Positions 7,742 to 17,269 of a stretch of 64,000 bases of DNA are shown piece by piece. Each line of letters starts with the position of its first letter. Position 1 is the first letter of the stretch. The position numbers and the translations under genes were made by a program. The DNA is from Cedecea lapagei. Its GTDB lineage: Bacteria > Pseudomonadota > Gammaproteobacteria > Enterobacterales > Enterobacteriaceae. The notes under the pieces were generated by a model that was given only the letters and a program-made list of their open reading frames with translations, did no database searches and was not told the origin of the DNA. Where the stretch lies: contig NZ_LR134201.1 of assembly GCF_900635955.1 (NCBI RefSeq), positions 3,162,001 through 3,226,000 of the forward strand, given 5' to 3'.

Positions 7742-9838
7742 ATGAACACGCTGTTTAACCTTCTCAACCGCCTGGCGATAACCGCCATGCAACGCTCCGA
7801 AGTGGTGGGGGCTTTCATCGCGCTGGCGGTGGTGTTCATGCTGATCATCCCGCTGCCGCTGGGGCTGATAGATGTGCTGATCGCGGTCAACATCAGCGTC
7901 TCGTGTCTGCTGATCATGACGGCAATGTATCTGCCGAAGCCGCTGGCGTTCACCACTTTTCCGGCGGTACTGCTGCTGACGACGATGTTCCGTCTCGGGC
8001 TGTCGATCTCCACAACCCGCCAAATTCTGCTGCAGCAAAACGCCGGGCATATCGTTACCGCCTTCGGCAACTTTGTGGTCGGCGGAAACCTGGCGGTCGG
8101 GCTGGTGGTGTTCCTGATCCTGACGGTGGTGAACTTCCTGGTCATCACCAAAGGCTCTGAGCGTATCGCCGAGGTTGCCGCCCGCTTTACCCTCGACGCG
8201 ATGCCGGGCAAGCAGATGTCCATCGACAGCGACCTGCGCGCCGGGCTGATTAACGTCCAGCAGGCAAAGAGCAAACGTGAAGATCTGGCGAAAGAGAGCC
8301 AGCTGTTCGGGGCGATGGACGGCGCCATGAAATTCGTCAAGGGCGACGCCATTGCCGGCATCGTCATCCTTAGCATCAACATGGTCGGCGGCTTCTGTAT
8401 TGGCGTGCTGCAGCTCGGCATGGCCGCAGGCGACGCGGCTAACGTCTACTCGATTCTGACCATCGGCGACGGCCTGATTGACCAGATCCCCGCGATGCTT
8501 ATCTCCCTGACCGCCGGGATGATGATCACCCGCGTCTCGGCCAACGAGGACATCCCGAACAACAACATCGGTCGCGAGATAAGCGACCAGCTCACCAACC
8601 AGCCCAAAGCCTGGATCATGTCCGCCATCGGCATGTTCTGCTTTAGCCTGCTGCCGGGGATGCCGACGGTGGTGTTCATCGTGCTAGGGGTCATTGCCCT
8701 CAGCTCGGGGCTGTTTCAGCTGTGGCGAGCCAAACGTGCGGCGGCCACCAGCACCAGCGCTGAATTTGTCGCGCCGGAAGCCAACGGCGAGGAGGATATT
8801 CGTACCTTCAACCCCAGCCGCCTGTTCGTTCTAAGCTTCTCATCCGCCCGCGCCGGCGATCCGGCGGCGATGGCGCTTATCGAGGATATACGCCGCCTGC
8901 GCAACCGCATTGTGAACCAGTATGGCTTCACCCTGCCGGTGTTTAACATCGATTTTTCACCGTACCAGCCAGACGATGAGTTCCGTTTTCTGGTCTACGA
9001 AGTGCCGAAAGTGATTGGCACTTTTACGCCCCATAAGCGGGCGCTGGACTATCGCCTGCTGGAGCAGGAAGAGATCGGCACCGAACTCAGCACCGAAACC
9101 TACCCTCAGGAAAAGGGCTGGGCGTGGCTGGAGGAGAACGATCCCCTGCTGGATAAGTTCCAGATGGAATCCTGGAGCTCACACCAGCTGCTGCTGGCCC
9201 GCATGGAGGAGGCTCTTTTTGCCAGCGGCCCGCGCTTTATCGGCCTGCAGGAAACACGGGCGATTATTTCGTGGCTAGAGATGGACCTCCCTGAGCTGGC
9301 GCAGGAATTCCAGCGCATCTTCCCGATCACCCGCCTGAGCGCCGTGCTGCAGCGGCTGGTGGCCGAGCGTATTTCCCTGCGTTCGGTGCGCAGCATCACC
9401 GAATCGCTGATTGTTCACGGCCAGCACGAGCGCGATGTTGGCCTGCTGGTCGATCAGGTCCGAATCGATATCAAAGAGCACATCTGCCACCAGTACAGCC
9501 ACGACGGCGGCATACAGGTGTGGCTGCTGACGCCGGAAACCGAAGAGATCCTGCGCGACAGCCTGCGCCAGACGCAAAATGAAACCTTCTTCGCCCTTAG
9601 CCAGGACAAACACGCCCTGCTGCTGGAACAGCTGCGGGAAGTCTTCCCTCTGTTCCAGCGGCAAACCAGCGTGCTGCTCTCCGCCCAGGACTTACGCAGC
9701 CCGCTGCGCCTGCTTATCCAGGACGAATTCCATCACGTCCCGGTGCTCTCCTTCGCCGAGCTGCAGTTTAACCTGCCGGTCAACGTGCTGGGGCGTATTG
9801 ATATTCACGAGAACGCGCTTGACGCCTTCACTGCCTAA
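7742..9838 (+). CDS. hrcV: Export apparatus protein HrcV (SctV)
   Basis: A 698-residue member of the FlhA/LcrD/InvA family that forms the nonameric export gate in the inner membrane. The first 330 residues hold about eight membrane segments and the conserved cytoplasmic loop between them (KGSERIAEVAARFTLDAMPG, then GAMDGAMKFVKGDAIAG). The remaining 350 residues form the cytoplasmic ring domain that docks chaperone-substrate complexes. Length matches HrcV of other Hrp1 systems. Lies 27 bp after hrpJ. Confidence 0.96.
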   Translation: MNTLFNLLNRLAITAMQRSEVVGAFIALAVVFMLIIPLPLGLIDVLIAVNISVSCLLIMTAMYLPKPLAFTTFPAVLLLTTMFRLGLSISTTRQILLQQNAGHIVTAFGNFVVGGNLAVGLVVFLILTVVNFLVITKGSERIAEVAARFTLDAMPGKQMSIDSDLRAGLINVQQAKSKREDLAKESQLFGAMDGAMKFVKGDAIAGIVILSINMVGGFCIGVLQLGMAAGDAANVYSILTIGDGLIDQIPAMLISLTAGMMITRVSANEDIPNNNIGREISDQLTNQPKAWIMSAIGMFCFSLLPGMPTVVFIVLGVIALSSGLFQLWRAKRAAATSTSAEFVAPEANGEEDIRTFNPSRLFVLSFSSARAGDPAAMALIEDIRRLRNRIVNQYGFTLPVFNIDFSPYQPDDEFRFLVYEVPKVIGTFTPHKRALDYRLLEQEEIGTELSTETYPQEKGWAWLEENDPLLDKFQMESWSSHQLLLARMEEALFASGPRFIGLQETRAIISWLEMDLPELAQEFQRIFPITRLSAVLQRLVAERISLRSVRSITESLIVHGQHERDVGLLVDQVRIDIKEHICHQYSHDGGIQVWLLTPETEEILRDSLRQTQNETFFALSQDKHALLLEQLREVFPLFQRQTSVLLSAQDLRSPLRLLIQDEFHHVPVLSFAELQFNLPVNVLGRIDIHENALDAFTA

Positions 9839-9849
9839 AGGGTGCTGCC

Positions 9850-10800
9850 ATGTATGAGCTGAGAGTATTAAACGGATTACATGAAGGCGCGGCGCTGCCG
9901 CTCAGCGGCGAACGCTGGCAGCTGGGCAACGCGGCGGACAGCGATTTGCAGCTCAATGATGGCGGCATTAAAGCCAGTCACGCCCTGCTCAGCCGCAGCG
10001 CCGAAGGCTGGATGCTGACGCCAATGGAGGGCACGGTTTGCCATCGTCACGGCGAACGGCTGAGCGAACAGCAGCTGTGGCAGCCTGGCGAGATCTTCGC
10101 GGTGGGTGGCGTCTGGCTGACGCTTGCCGCCGCCGACGAAGAGTGGGATAACCGCCCGCTCCCTCCGCCGTTGCCGGTAGCCACCAGCCAGAACGAGCCG
10201 GCTTCCGCGCCACGCGAGCCTATCGGCGGGACACAAAGCAAACCCGCGCCTGCCGCGCGCCGCTCGCTGCTGGCCAAAATTCTGCCGCGCTGGGCGCAAA
10301 TCTTCACTCTGTCCAGCCTGATGCTGCTGACCTTTACCATCTTCAGTTGGGTGCTGCAGCCCGGTATTGCCCAGCAAAACAGCGATGAAGAGCCGCAAAT
10401 CAAACCGGCTATCGCCAACAGCAACGACCTGCGCAGCCTGCTGGAACAGGATCTTCGTGAGCGCGAGCTTTACAACAAAGTTCAGCTCAACAGTACGCCG
10501 CAGGGCATCACGCTGACCGGCGAGCTGCAGGAAAACCAGCTGCCTATTGTCAGCCGTATGGTGGACAGCATTCGCAGCGATTATCAGCTGAAGGTCGCGC
10601 TCAACAACCAGACAAAAGTGCGCGAGGCCGTTCTGCCCTTCCATATCGTGCAAATTACCGCCGGGCCGCACGCCAACATCGTAACCGAGGACGGGCAGCG
10701 CCTGTTTGTCGGGGATGAGCGCAACGGCCTGCGCCTGACCGGCATTACCGCCGACAGCGTGCAGTTTGGCGGTAAGGAAAACATCGCGGTGAAATGGTAA
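9850..10800 (+). CDS. hrpQ: Inner membrane ring protein HrpQ (SctD)
   Basis: A 316-residue bitopic protein: an N-terminal FHA-like cytoplasmic domain (about 1-100, LRVLNGLHEGAALPLSGERW), a proline-rich linker, one membrane segment near 153-173 (IFTLSSLMLLTFTIFSWVLQ), then a periplasmic part with a ring-building fold (LNSTPQGITLTGELQENQLP). This is the order of SctD proteins, which form the outer of the two inner-membrane rings together with HrcJ. The stop codon overlaps the start of hrcN. Confidence 0.88.
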   Translation: MYELRVLNGLHEGAALPLSGERWQLGNAADSDLQLNDGGIKASHALLSRSAEGWMLTPMEGTVCHRHGERLSEQQLWQPGEIFAVGGVWLTLAAADEEWDNRPLPPPLPVATSQNEPASAPREPIGGTQSKPAPAARRSLLAKILPRWAQIFTLSSLMLLTFTIFSWVLQPGIAQQNSDEEPQIKPAIANSNDLRSLLEQDLRERELYNKVQLNSTPQGITLTGELQENQLPIVSRMVDSIRSDYQLKVALNNQTKVREAVLPFHIVQITAGPHANIVTEDGQRLFVGDERNGLRLTGITADSVQFGGKENIAVKW

Positions 10801-12161
10801 TGGTGCGCTATCAGAACGACCTCAACGACTGGTTTGCCGGGCGCCATCGCAGCCTTAGCCAGCTTTCCGCCGTCAGCGCCCACGGCCGCATCACCGGCAT
10901 CAGCGGCATTCTGCTGGAAAGCAGTTTGCCTCAGGCGCGCATCGGCGACCTGTGCCTGATCTCACGCAGCGGCGACACCGAAGTCATGGCCGAAGTTGTT
11001 GGCTTTAACCCGCGCCACACTTTGCTTTCCGCCCTGGGGCCGCTTGACGGTATAGCCCAGGGGGCGCGCGTCACGCCGCTGTTTCAGCCCCACTCTATTA
11101 GCGTGTCCGATAGCCTGTTCGGCAGCGTGCTGGACGGCTTTGGCCGCGCCATTGACGAAGAAAGTCTCTCGGCGTTTGCTTTGGCCAGCGAAACGCCAGA
11201 CGCCCGTGGCGTGCTCGGTGATGCTCCGCCTCCCACGGACAGGCCGCGCATTGATACTCCGCTGCCAACCGGCATACGTTCCATTGATGGCCTCCTGACG
11301 ATTGGCGTAGGCCAGCGCGTTGGCGTTTTCGCGGGGGCCGGCTGCGGTAAAACAACCCTGCTTGCCGAGATGGCACGCAACACGCCGTGCGACGCCATCG
11401 TGTTCGGCCTGATCGGCGAACGTGGCCGTGAACTACGTGAGTTCCTTGACCACGAGCTGGATGCCGAGCTTCGCTCCCGCACCGTGCTGGTCTGCTCAAC
11501 CTCCGACCGCAGCAGCATGGAGCGTGCCCGAGCGGCATTTACCGCCACGGCCATTGCTGAAGCCTTCCGCAACAAAGGCAAAAACGTTCTGCTGATTATC
11601 GACTCGCTGACGCGTTTTGCCCGCGCGCAGCGTGAAATCGGCCTGGCGCTCGGGGAACCTCCTGGCCGGGGCGGGCTGCCGCCGTCGGTTTATACCCTGC
11701 TGCCGGGACTGCTTGAACGCGCCGGAAAAACATCACGCGGCTCCATCACCGCCCTTTATTCGGTGCTGATTGAACAGGACTCAATGAACGATCCCGTTGC
11801 CGACGAAGTCCGCTCGCTGATTGACGGCCACATTGTCTTAACCCGTCGCCTGGCGGAGCGCGGCCACTATCCCGCGGTCGACGTGCTGGCCAGCCTGAGC
11901 CGCACCATGAGCAACGTGGTGCCAGCAGAACACATCGCCGAAGCCAGCACGCTGCGCCAGATGATGTCGGCCTATCAGCAGGTCGAAATGCTGATCCGCC
12001 TTGGCGAGTACCAGCCGGGCAACGACCCGATGACCGACGCTGCGGTGCAGTCACAATCGGCGATTAACGCGTTTTTGCGCCAGGCGAACCACGCGCCAGG
12101 CGACTTTACCGACACGCGTCGGCAGCTCCAGGAGGTGATTGCCTGTGCGCCGTCATATTGA
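10794..12161 (+). CDS. hrcN: Type III secretion ATPase HrcN (SctN)
   Basis: A 455-residue hexameric ATPase related to the F1 beta subunit and FliI. Walker A is FAGAGCGKTTLL, Walker B is VLLIIDSLTRFARAQREI, and the family block GEPPGRGGLPPSVYTLLPGL is intact. It strips chaperones from substrates at the base of the machine. The start is ATG at 10794 or, in frame, the ATG at 10800 that overlaps the hrpQ stop (TAATG); both imply translational coupling. Confidence 0.96.
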   Translation: MVMVRYQNDLNDWFAGRHRSLSQLSAVSAHGRITGISGILLESSLPQARIGDLCLISRSGDTEVMAEVVGFNPRHTLLSALGPLDGIAQGARVTPLFQPHSISVSDSLFGSVLDGFGRAIDEESLSAFALASETPDARGVLGDAPPPTDRPRIDTPLPTGIRSIDGLLTIGVGQRVGVFAGAGCGKTTLLAEMARNTPCDAIVFGLIGERGRELREFLDHELDAELRSRTVLVCSTSDRSSMERARAAFTATAIAEAFRNKGKNVLLIIDSLTRFARAQREIGLALGEPPGRGGLPPSVYTLLPGLLERAGKTSRGSITALYSVLIEQDSMNDPVADEVRSLIDGHIVLTRRLAERGHYPAVDVLASLSRTMSNVVPAEHIAEASTLRQMMSAYQQVEMLIRLGEYQPGNDPMTDAAVQSQSAINAFLRQANHAPGDFTDTRRQLQEVIACAPSY

Positions 12162-12612
12162 TGCCGAGACCCCGCTATCTCCTGACCCGCAGCGGGTCGC
12201 CCTGGAACAGGTTCTGACCACCCTGCTGCCCATCCGCCGCCGCCGACTACGCCAACGCGAACGTGAGCAGCGCCAGCATGAGCAGCAGCTTAAGCGCTGC
12301 CGGGAGGCTGTCGAACGGGGTCATCAGCTGCTGGAAGAGAAGAAAATTGGCTATCTGCAGTTGCGCAATGACTTTGTTCCCCAGCACGCGGGCGTTATCC
12401 AGCCGCTTAACGATCTGCGGGAAACGCTGGACGCTGAAAAAAACAACCGTGCGGGCGTCATCCAGCAAATTCAGCAAACGCACCGGCTGCAGGAAGAGGC
12501 GGAGCAGCAGGAAGAACGCCTGACCGCCGCGCAGCTGGCCGTGCAGCGCTGTCAGCGGGACATCGAAAAAATGGAGTATTTGCTCAACCAAAATCAGGGG
12601 AACGCCTTATGA
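12145..12612 (+). CDS. hrpO: ATPase stalk protein HrpO (SctO)
   Basis: A 155-residue, highly charged, almost wholly helical protein rich in Arg, Gln and Glu (RRRRLRQREREQRQHEQQLK), predicted coiled coil, like FliJ/YscO stalk proteins that link the ATPase to the export gate. I choose GTG at 12145 because AGGAGG ends 9 nt before it; an in-frame TTG at 12139 would be too close. The start overlaps the end of hrcN by 17 bp. Confidence 0.85.
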   Translation: MRRHIDAETPLSPDPQRVALEQVLTTLLPIRRRRLRQREREQRQHEQQLKRCREAVERGHQLLEEKKIGYLQLRNDFVPQHAGVIQPLNDLRETLDAEKNNRAGVIQQIQQTHRLQEEAEQQEERLTAAQLAVQRCQRDIEKMEYLLNQNQGNAL

Positions 12613-13232
12613 TCCATCACGCGCTAAAAACCGCCCATCCGCAGCCAAGGCTCTGGCAACAATCCCATCCGGCTCCGCAGCCGCGCCACCAGCCTGATAG
12701 CGCCCCACAGGCGCCAGCTCCGCGCGCACCGCAGGCTCCGGCTAACAACGCGCCCGCCAGGCCGCCGATGCTCGCTCGCAGCACCCCCTCCTTTAGCCGG
12801 GCCAGCGATCGCCAGAAACTGTCGCGGGATGAAAAAGAGTTTAGCGACTTACTCTCCGATGATGAGCCTGCGCCGCTGATGCCAATCCTTTCCCTGAACC
12901 TGTTCGACGGCTCGCTGGGCGGTACCGAACAGCCGCAGCAGGCCAGTGAATCGCAGGCCTCCACTCTGCTGGCCATGCTGGAACCGCACCTGGTTCAGGG
13001 CATTGAACAGCAGGAAAGCCTGCCCGCCAGTTTTAGCCTGCTGCTGCCTGATCTGGGTGAGGTCGTGGCTCAGGTCACTCCGGCAAATGGCGATGTGCTG
13101 GATATTGCACTCGGCTTTTCCGCCCATGCCTGGGACAAGGTTCGCGGATTTGAGCAGGACGGACAAGGTTCGCTCAGCGGTCGCCTGGGGAAAAAAGTTC
13201 GCCTGCGCTTTAAGCGCCGGGAGGCGGTATGA
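12609..13232 (+). CDS. hrpP: Substrate-specificity switch protein HrpP (SctP)
   Basis: A 207-residue protein with a proline/alanine-rich, disordered first half (APQAPAPRAPQAPANNAPAR) and a compact C-terminal half with the T3S4-like pattern found in FliK/YscP/HrpP proteins. In P. syringae HrpP controls the change from pilus to effector export and is itself secreted. Start overlaps the hrpO stop as ATGA. Confidence 0.82.
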   Translation: MIHHALKTAHPQPRLWQQSHPAPQPRHQPDSAPQAPAPRAPQAPANNAPARPPMLARSTPSFSRASDRQKLSRDEKEFSDLLSDDEPAPLMPILSLNLFDGSLGGTEQPQQASESQASTLLAMLEPHLVQGIEQQESLPASFSLLLPDLGEVVAQVTPANGDVLDIALGFSAHAWDKVRGFEQDGQGSLSGRLGKKVRLRFKRREAV

Positions 13233-14281
13233 AACGGCTGACGTTTACCGCCCAGTCTCCCGATGAGGCCCGGCTGCGGCGCTGGACGGGCAGCGGCTGG
13301 CGGCTGCCTTTTTCCGTTGAGGGGACGTCAGGTGAGCTCTACCTGCTGCCTTCCGGATCGGCAACGCAGACCACAACCCAGTCAGGTGCTTTTCGCTGTG
13401 CGGCCGGGACACTGATCTTTAGCGACCCGCTGCCGGTGCTGGGGCTGATGGCTGACTGCCCGGCGCTTCCGGGCGTATCCACCGAGGAGAATGCCTGGTA
13501 CTGGCCCTATTTCAGCCAGCAGCTCAGCCCTCAGCTGGCCGAACTCTTTGAATTTCTGCAGCCCGCAGAAGAGCAGGAAAAACCTGATATCACGCTACGC
13601 CTTGAAGTCTGCCTGGGTACAGAGCGAGCCAGCACGCTGCTATCGCTCTCCTGGGCCACGCTGCATCAGCTCACGCAATACGCGGGCTGGCAGCGGCGAA
13701 CCGTGCCGCTTAACCCCGATCTTGGCCTCCAGCTGCCGCTGACCGTTGGCAAACTCCAGCTTTCAGCAGGCTATGTCCGCGCTCTGGCCGTCGGTGATTT
13801 GCTGCTGCCGACGGAAGCATTTTTCTCCCCCGAAGGGCACGGCGTGATGCCGCTGGCACGGCGACAATTTCAGGTTCAGCTGGAACTGGCGAGCGAAACC
13901 ACTCACAGAGATTTACTACACATTACGTATAGCGAGGAGCTAACCATGACTTATCCGAACGCCCCCCTGGAGTACGACGAACAGCAGGACGGCGAAGAAG
14001 TGGTATCCGCCGGGGAATGGCAAACAACACGGGGGAGTTTCGACGATTTATCGCTGGATTTAACCATCCGCTGCGGCAACTTGCAGCTGACGCTGGGCGA
14101 GCTGCAGCAGCTTGACGCGGGCTCGACGGTATTGGTGCAGCACGTGACGCCGGGTGAAGCGCTGCTGTGCCACGGTAATAGCCTGCTGGCTAAAGGTGAG
14201 CTGGTTGATGTTAACGGCACGCTAGGCTTTCAGGTGACCCGCATGCTTCGCCAGGCAGGTCCGGCCATGGAACCCGTCTGA
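13229..14281 (+). CDS. hrcQ: C-ring protein HrcQ (SctQ), undivided form
   Basis: A 350-residue protein with a variable N-terminal part and a C-terminal SpoA domain (about 275-345, LTIRCGNLQLTLGELQQLDA). It builds the cytoplasmic sorting platform with HrpD, HrpE and HrcN. In P. syringae the two halves are separate genes, hrcQa and hrcQb; here they are one frame as in Erwinia, but with a strong internal start (see the separate entry). Starts within the end of hrpP (ATGA-type overlap) and its stop overlaps the hrcR ATG. Confidence 0.9.
   Translation: MKRLTFTAQSPDEARLRRWTGSGWRLPFSVEGTSGELYLLPSGSATQTTTQSGAFRCAAGTLIFSDPLPVLGLMADCPALPGVSTEENAWYWPYFSQQLSPQLAELFEFLQPAEEQEKPDITLRLEVCLGTERASTLLSLSWATLHQLTQYAGWQRRTVPLNPDLGLQLPLTVGKLQLSAGYVRALAVGDLLLPTEAFFSPEGHGVMPLARRQFQVQLELASETTHRDLLHITYSEELTMTYPNAPLEYDEQQDGEEVVSAGEWQTTRGSFDDLSLDLTIRCGNLQLTLGELQQLDAGSTVLVQHVTPGEALLCHGNSLLAKGELVDVNGTLGFQVTRMLRQAGPAMEPV
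13946..14281 (+). CDS. Probable internal translation product of hrcQ (SctQ-C, HrcQb-like)
   Basis: Codon 240 of hrcQ is an ATG preceded 6 nt upstream by GAGGAG, a better ribosome site than most true starts in this operon. The product would be 111 residues (MTYPNAPLEYDEQQDGEEV onward) holding the complete SpoA domain. YscQ, SpaO and SsaQ are known to make such a C-terminal isoform from an in-frame internal start, and HrcQb of P. syringae is the equivalent independent protein. Expression is inferred from the site alone. Confidence 0.6.
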   Translation: MTYPNAPLEYDEQQDGEEVVSAGEWQTTRGSFDDLSLDLTIRCGNLQLTLGELQQLDAGSTVLVQHVTPGEALLCHGNSLLAKGELVDVNGTLGFQVTRMLRQAGPAMEPV

Positions 14282-14946
14282 TGGCAGAGAATATCAGCTC
14301 ATTTAATCCGCTGGCGCTAGCCATCCTGCTGGGGGCCATTTCGCTTTTGCCCCTGCTGCTGATGATAACCACCAGTTTTCTCAAGATTTCCATGGTGCTG
14401 ATGCTCACGCGCAACGCCATCGGGGTGCAGCAAACGCCGCCCAACATGGCGCTTTATGGCATCGCGCTTGCTGCCACGCTCTTCGTGATGGCCCCGGTGT
14501 TTGACGGCATGCAAACCCGCTTTAAGGATAAGCCGCTCGACACCACCAGCGCCGAGCGGCTGGAGAACAGCCTTCAGTACGGCATAAAGCCGCTGACCGA
14601 CTTTATGCTGCGCAACAGCGACCCGGACCTGGAAACCCATCTGATGGAAAACAGCCAGCGCATGTGGCCTAAAGATCTGTCGGAGAAGGTCGTGCACCAG
14701 CGCGACAACCTGCTGATCCTGATCCCCGCGTTCGTGCTCTCTGAGCTGCAAAACGGCTTCAAAATTGCCTTTTTAATTTTTATCCCCTTCCTGGTGGTGG
14801 ACCTGATTGTCTCCAACGTGCTGCTGGCGCTCGGGATGCAGATGGTCTCACCGATGACTATCTCTTTGCCGCTGAAGATCCTGCTTTTTGTCATGGTCAG
14901 CGGCTGGACGCGCCTGCTGGACGGCCTGTTCTACAGCTATATGTGA
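14281..14946 (+). CDS. hrcR: Export apparatus protein HrcR (SctR)
   Basis: A 221-residue FliP-family inner membrane protein with four membrane segments and the conserved stretch SFLKISMVLMLTRNAIGVQQ near residues 28-50, plus the C-terminal signature VDLIVSNVLLALGMQMVSP. Five copies form the core of the export gate with HrcS and HrcT. Its ATG overlaps the hrcQ stop by one base. Confidence 0.96.
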   Translation: MAENISSFNPLALAILLGAISLLPLLLMITTSFLKISMVLMLTRNAIGVQQTPPNMALYGIALAATLFVMAPVFDGMQTRFKDKPLDTTSAERLENSLQYGIKPLTDFMLRNSDPDLETHLMENSQRMWPKDLSEKVVHQRDNLLILIPAFVLSELQNGFKIAFLIFIPFLVVDLIVSNVLLALGMQMVSPMTISLPLKILLFVMVSGWTRLLDGLFYSYM

Positions 14947-14953
14947 GGGCGTT

Positions 14954-15220
14954 ATGGACATGATTTACATGTTTAAGCAGGCGGTACTGATGGTGGTGGT
15001 GCTCTCCGCGCCGCCGCTGGTGGTGGCCGTGCTGGTGGGCATCGTGGTCTCCTTGCTGCAGGCGGTATTCCAGCTGCAGGATCAGACGCTGCCCTTCGCC
15101 ATTAAGCTGGTCGCGGTCGGCACGACGCTGGCCCTTAGCGGACGCTGGATTGGCCTGCAGATGGTTGAGCTGGCACAGTCCGCCTTCACCATGATGGCCG
15201 CCTCCGGAACGCTGCGATGA
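14954..15220 (+). CDS. hrcS: Export apparatus protein HrcS (SctS)
   Basis: An 88-residue FliQ-family protein with two membrane hairpin segments (LMVVVLSAPPLVVAVLVGI and KLVAVGTTLALSGRWIGLQM) and the typical linking motif SLLQAVFQLQDQTLPF. The start MDMIYMFKQA is chosen because it matches family length and follows GAGGGC; an upstream extension in frame would overlap hrcR. Confidence 0.95.
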   Translation: MDMIYMFKQAVLMVVVLSAPPLVVAVLVGIVVSLLQAVFQLQDQTLPFAIKLVAVGTTLALSGRWIGLQMVELAQSAFTMMAASGTLR

Positions 15221-16026
15221 TCGCCGCCGAACTGACGCCCATCTTCAACGGCATGCTGGCGCTCGGGCTGGGGATAGCACGTATCTACCCCTGCGTGCTG
15301 CTGACGCCACTTTTTGCGTTCTCCGCCCTGAAGGGCATGATCCGTACCGCCATTGTGGTTCCGCTGGCGCTCTTCGTGACGCCTACCATTGTGCCAATGC
15401 TGACCCATGCCCCGCATACGCCATGGGGTATCGTCGCCATGATGCTAAAGGAGGTAGTGCTCGGGATTTTTCTGGGTTACCTGCTGGCGCTCCCCTTCTG
15501 GCTGTTTGAGTCGGTTGGCGTGCTGTTTGATAACCAGCGCGGGGCGCTTAGCGGCGGCCAGCTTAACCCGGCGCTTGGCGCCGACGAAACGCCGCTGGGC
15601 TATATGCTTTTGCAGTGGTCAATGATGGTGCTTATCGTCAACTTTGGTCTTTCTCTCGGCACCCAGGTTATCTGGGACAGCTACCGGCTATGGCCGGTAG
15701 ACAGCTGGCTGCCTGACTTTCGCGAGCAGGGATTCCTGGTGTTCCTCGGCCAGGTTAAGCAGATGTTTATCGATACCATTCTCTACGCGGGCCCGCTGGT
15801 GTTGCTGCTGCTGTTTCTCGATTTCGCCGTGGGCGTACTCAGCATCTACAGCCCTCAGCTGCAGGCCACGGTGCTGACCGTACCGCTGAAATGTATCGCA
15901 GGGCTGCTGTTCTTTATCTTCTATTTGCCGACGCTCGAGTACTTCGCCGGCCACCAGTTCACCACCCTGCGCGACATGATCCCCCATCTGGCGGATATTC
16001 TGCCTGCCCGCCAGTCTAGCTGGTAA
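15217..16026 (+). CDS. hrcT: Export apparatus protein HrcT (SctT)
   Basis: A 269-residue FliR-family integral membrane protein with about six to seven membrane segments and the conserved block ESVGVLFDNQRGALSGGQLN near 100-120. It closes the R5S4T1 export gate. Start overlaps the hrcS stop (ATGA). Confidence 0.95.
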   Translation: MIAAELTPIFNGMLALGLGIARIYPCVLLTPLFAFSALKGMIRTAIVVPLALFVTPTIVPMLTHAPHTPWGIVAMMLKEVVLGIFLGYLLALPFWLFESVGVLFDNQRGALSGGQLNPALGADETPLGYMLLQWSMMVLIVNFGLSLGTQVIWDSYRLWPVDSWLPDFREQGFLVFLGQVKQMFIDTILYAGPLVLLLLFLDFAVGVLSIYSPQLQATVLTVPLKCIAGLLFFIFYLPTLEYFAGHQFTTLRDMIPHLADILPARQSSW

Positions 16027-16050
16027 CACCGTTTCGAAGGGTGCAAATCC

Positions 16051-17133
16051 GTGAGTGAAAAAACAGAGAAGGCCAGCCCCCATAAGCTTCAGGAAGCCCG
16101 TAAAAAAGGCCAGGTCAGCCAGAGTCAGGATATCCCCAAGCTGCTGATTATGTTTGGCGTGCTCCAGCTTATCTTCTCAATGATGGAAGCCAGTATGGCG
16201 AAGCTGCAGTCGCTGATGATCCTGCCGCTAATGCGCCTGAGCAGCCCGTTTAACCAGGCGCTGGGAGAAGTCGGCGGTGCAGCATTGCTCACCGTTGGGG
16301 TGTTTTTTATGATGACGGTGGGCACCGTTATTCTGCTGCGCATCGCCGCAGGCTGGATCCAGTTTGGCCCTCTGTTCGCCATCGCTGCGCTGGCGCCCAA
16401 GCTGGAGGCCCTTAACCCGCTCAACAAATTTAAAGAGATGTTTTCGGTGAAGCAGTTTATTCAGATCCTGAATAGCCTGCTGAAGGCCATCACCCTTTCC
16501 GTCGTGTTCTGGCTGCTGATCAAACCTCGCCTGTCGCAAATGGCCAATCTGTCAGGCGGAACGCTGGACGGCTTCTGGCACGCGGGCGTGGCGATCCTTG
16601 AAACCCTCGCCCACACCATCGTGGGCGTGATGCTGGTGTTTTCCGTTGCCGACTTCGCGCTGCAGAAATACTTCTTCCTCAAGCAGAACCGCATGAGCCA
16701 TGAGGACGTGAAAAACGAGTACAAGCAGATGGAAGGTGACCCGCACACCAAAGGCCACCGCAAACATATCGCCCACGAAATCCTCAATAGCCCGACGAAA
16801 AAGGTCACTCCGCAGGAGATGGAAAAAGCCGACGTTCTGCTGGTGAACCCGACCCACTTCGCCGTAGGGCTGCGCTATCTGCCGGACGAAACGCCGCTGC
16901 CGATGCTGCTGTTTAAAGCGCAGGACGAAGACGCCAAAGCGCTGATCAAAATGGCGCACGCCGCCAATATCCCGGTGGTGCGCTACGTCTGGCTTACCCG
17001 TAACCTTTACCGCACCACCGAAGAAGGCGCCTATATTCCGCGCGACACGTTAAAAGCCGTGGCCGCTATCTATCGCCTGCTGCGCAAGCTTGAAGGTCGC
17101 CTGAAGGGCGAGACAATTGAGTTTGAGGAGTAG
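16051..17133 (+). CDS. hrcU: Export switch protein HrcU (SctU)
   Basis: A 360-residue FlhB/YscU-family protein: four membrane segments within the first 205 residues, then a cytoplasmic domain with the self-cleavage site NPTH (Asn266-His269 in LLVNPTHFAVGLRYL). Cleavage between Asn and Pro switches the substrate class together with HrpP. The start is GTG, preceded by GAAGGG. Last gene of the operon; the tandem repeat array begins about 140 bp later. Confidence 0.95.
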   Translation: MSEKTEKASPHKLQEARKKGQVSQSQDIPKLLIMFGVLQLIFSMMEASMAKLQSLMILPLMRLSSPFNQALGEVGGAALLTVGVFFMMTVGTVILLRIAAGWIQFGPLFAIAALAPKLEALNPLNKFKEMFSVKQFIQILNSLLKAITLSVVFWLLIKPRLSQMANLSGGTLDGFWHAGVAILETLAHTIVGVMLVFSVADFALQKYFFLKQNRMSHEDVKNEYKQMEGDPHTKGHRKHIAHEILNSPTKKVTPQEMEKADVLLVNPTHFAVGLRYLPDETPLPMLLFKAQDEDAKALIKMAHAANIPVVRYVWLTRNLYRTTEEGAYIPRDTLKAVAAIYRLLRKLEGRLKGETIEFEE

Positions 17134-17269
17134 CGGGGGATCGCCTGTCGGCGAATATCCACGACTGTGCAGGACTGGATAATATTCCTTTCACTTCCAG
17201 TTCTGTTTCATATGCAGCCACCGAACGTCCAACGCTTCCCTCAGCTACAACGTCGCTTCTGGTTTTTAC
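17134..17269. other. Spacer between hrcU and the tandem repeats
   Basis: No coding frame, hrp box or convincing hairpin seen. It separates the end of the hrpJ operon from the repeats. Confidence 0.5.
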
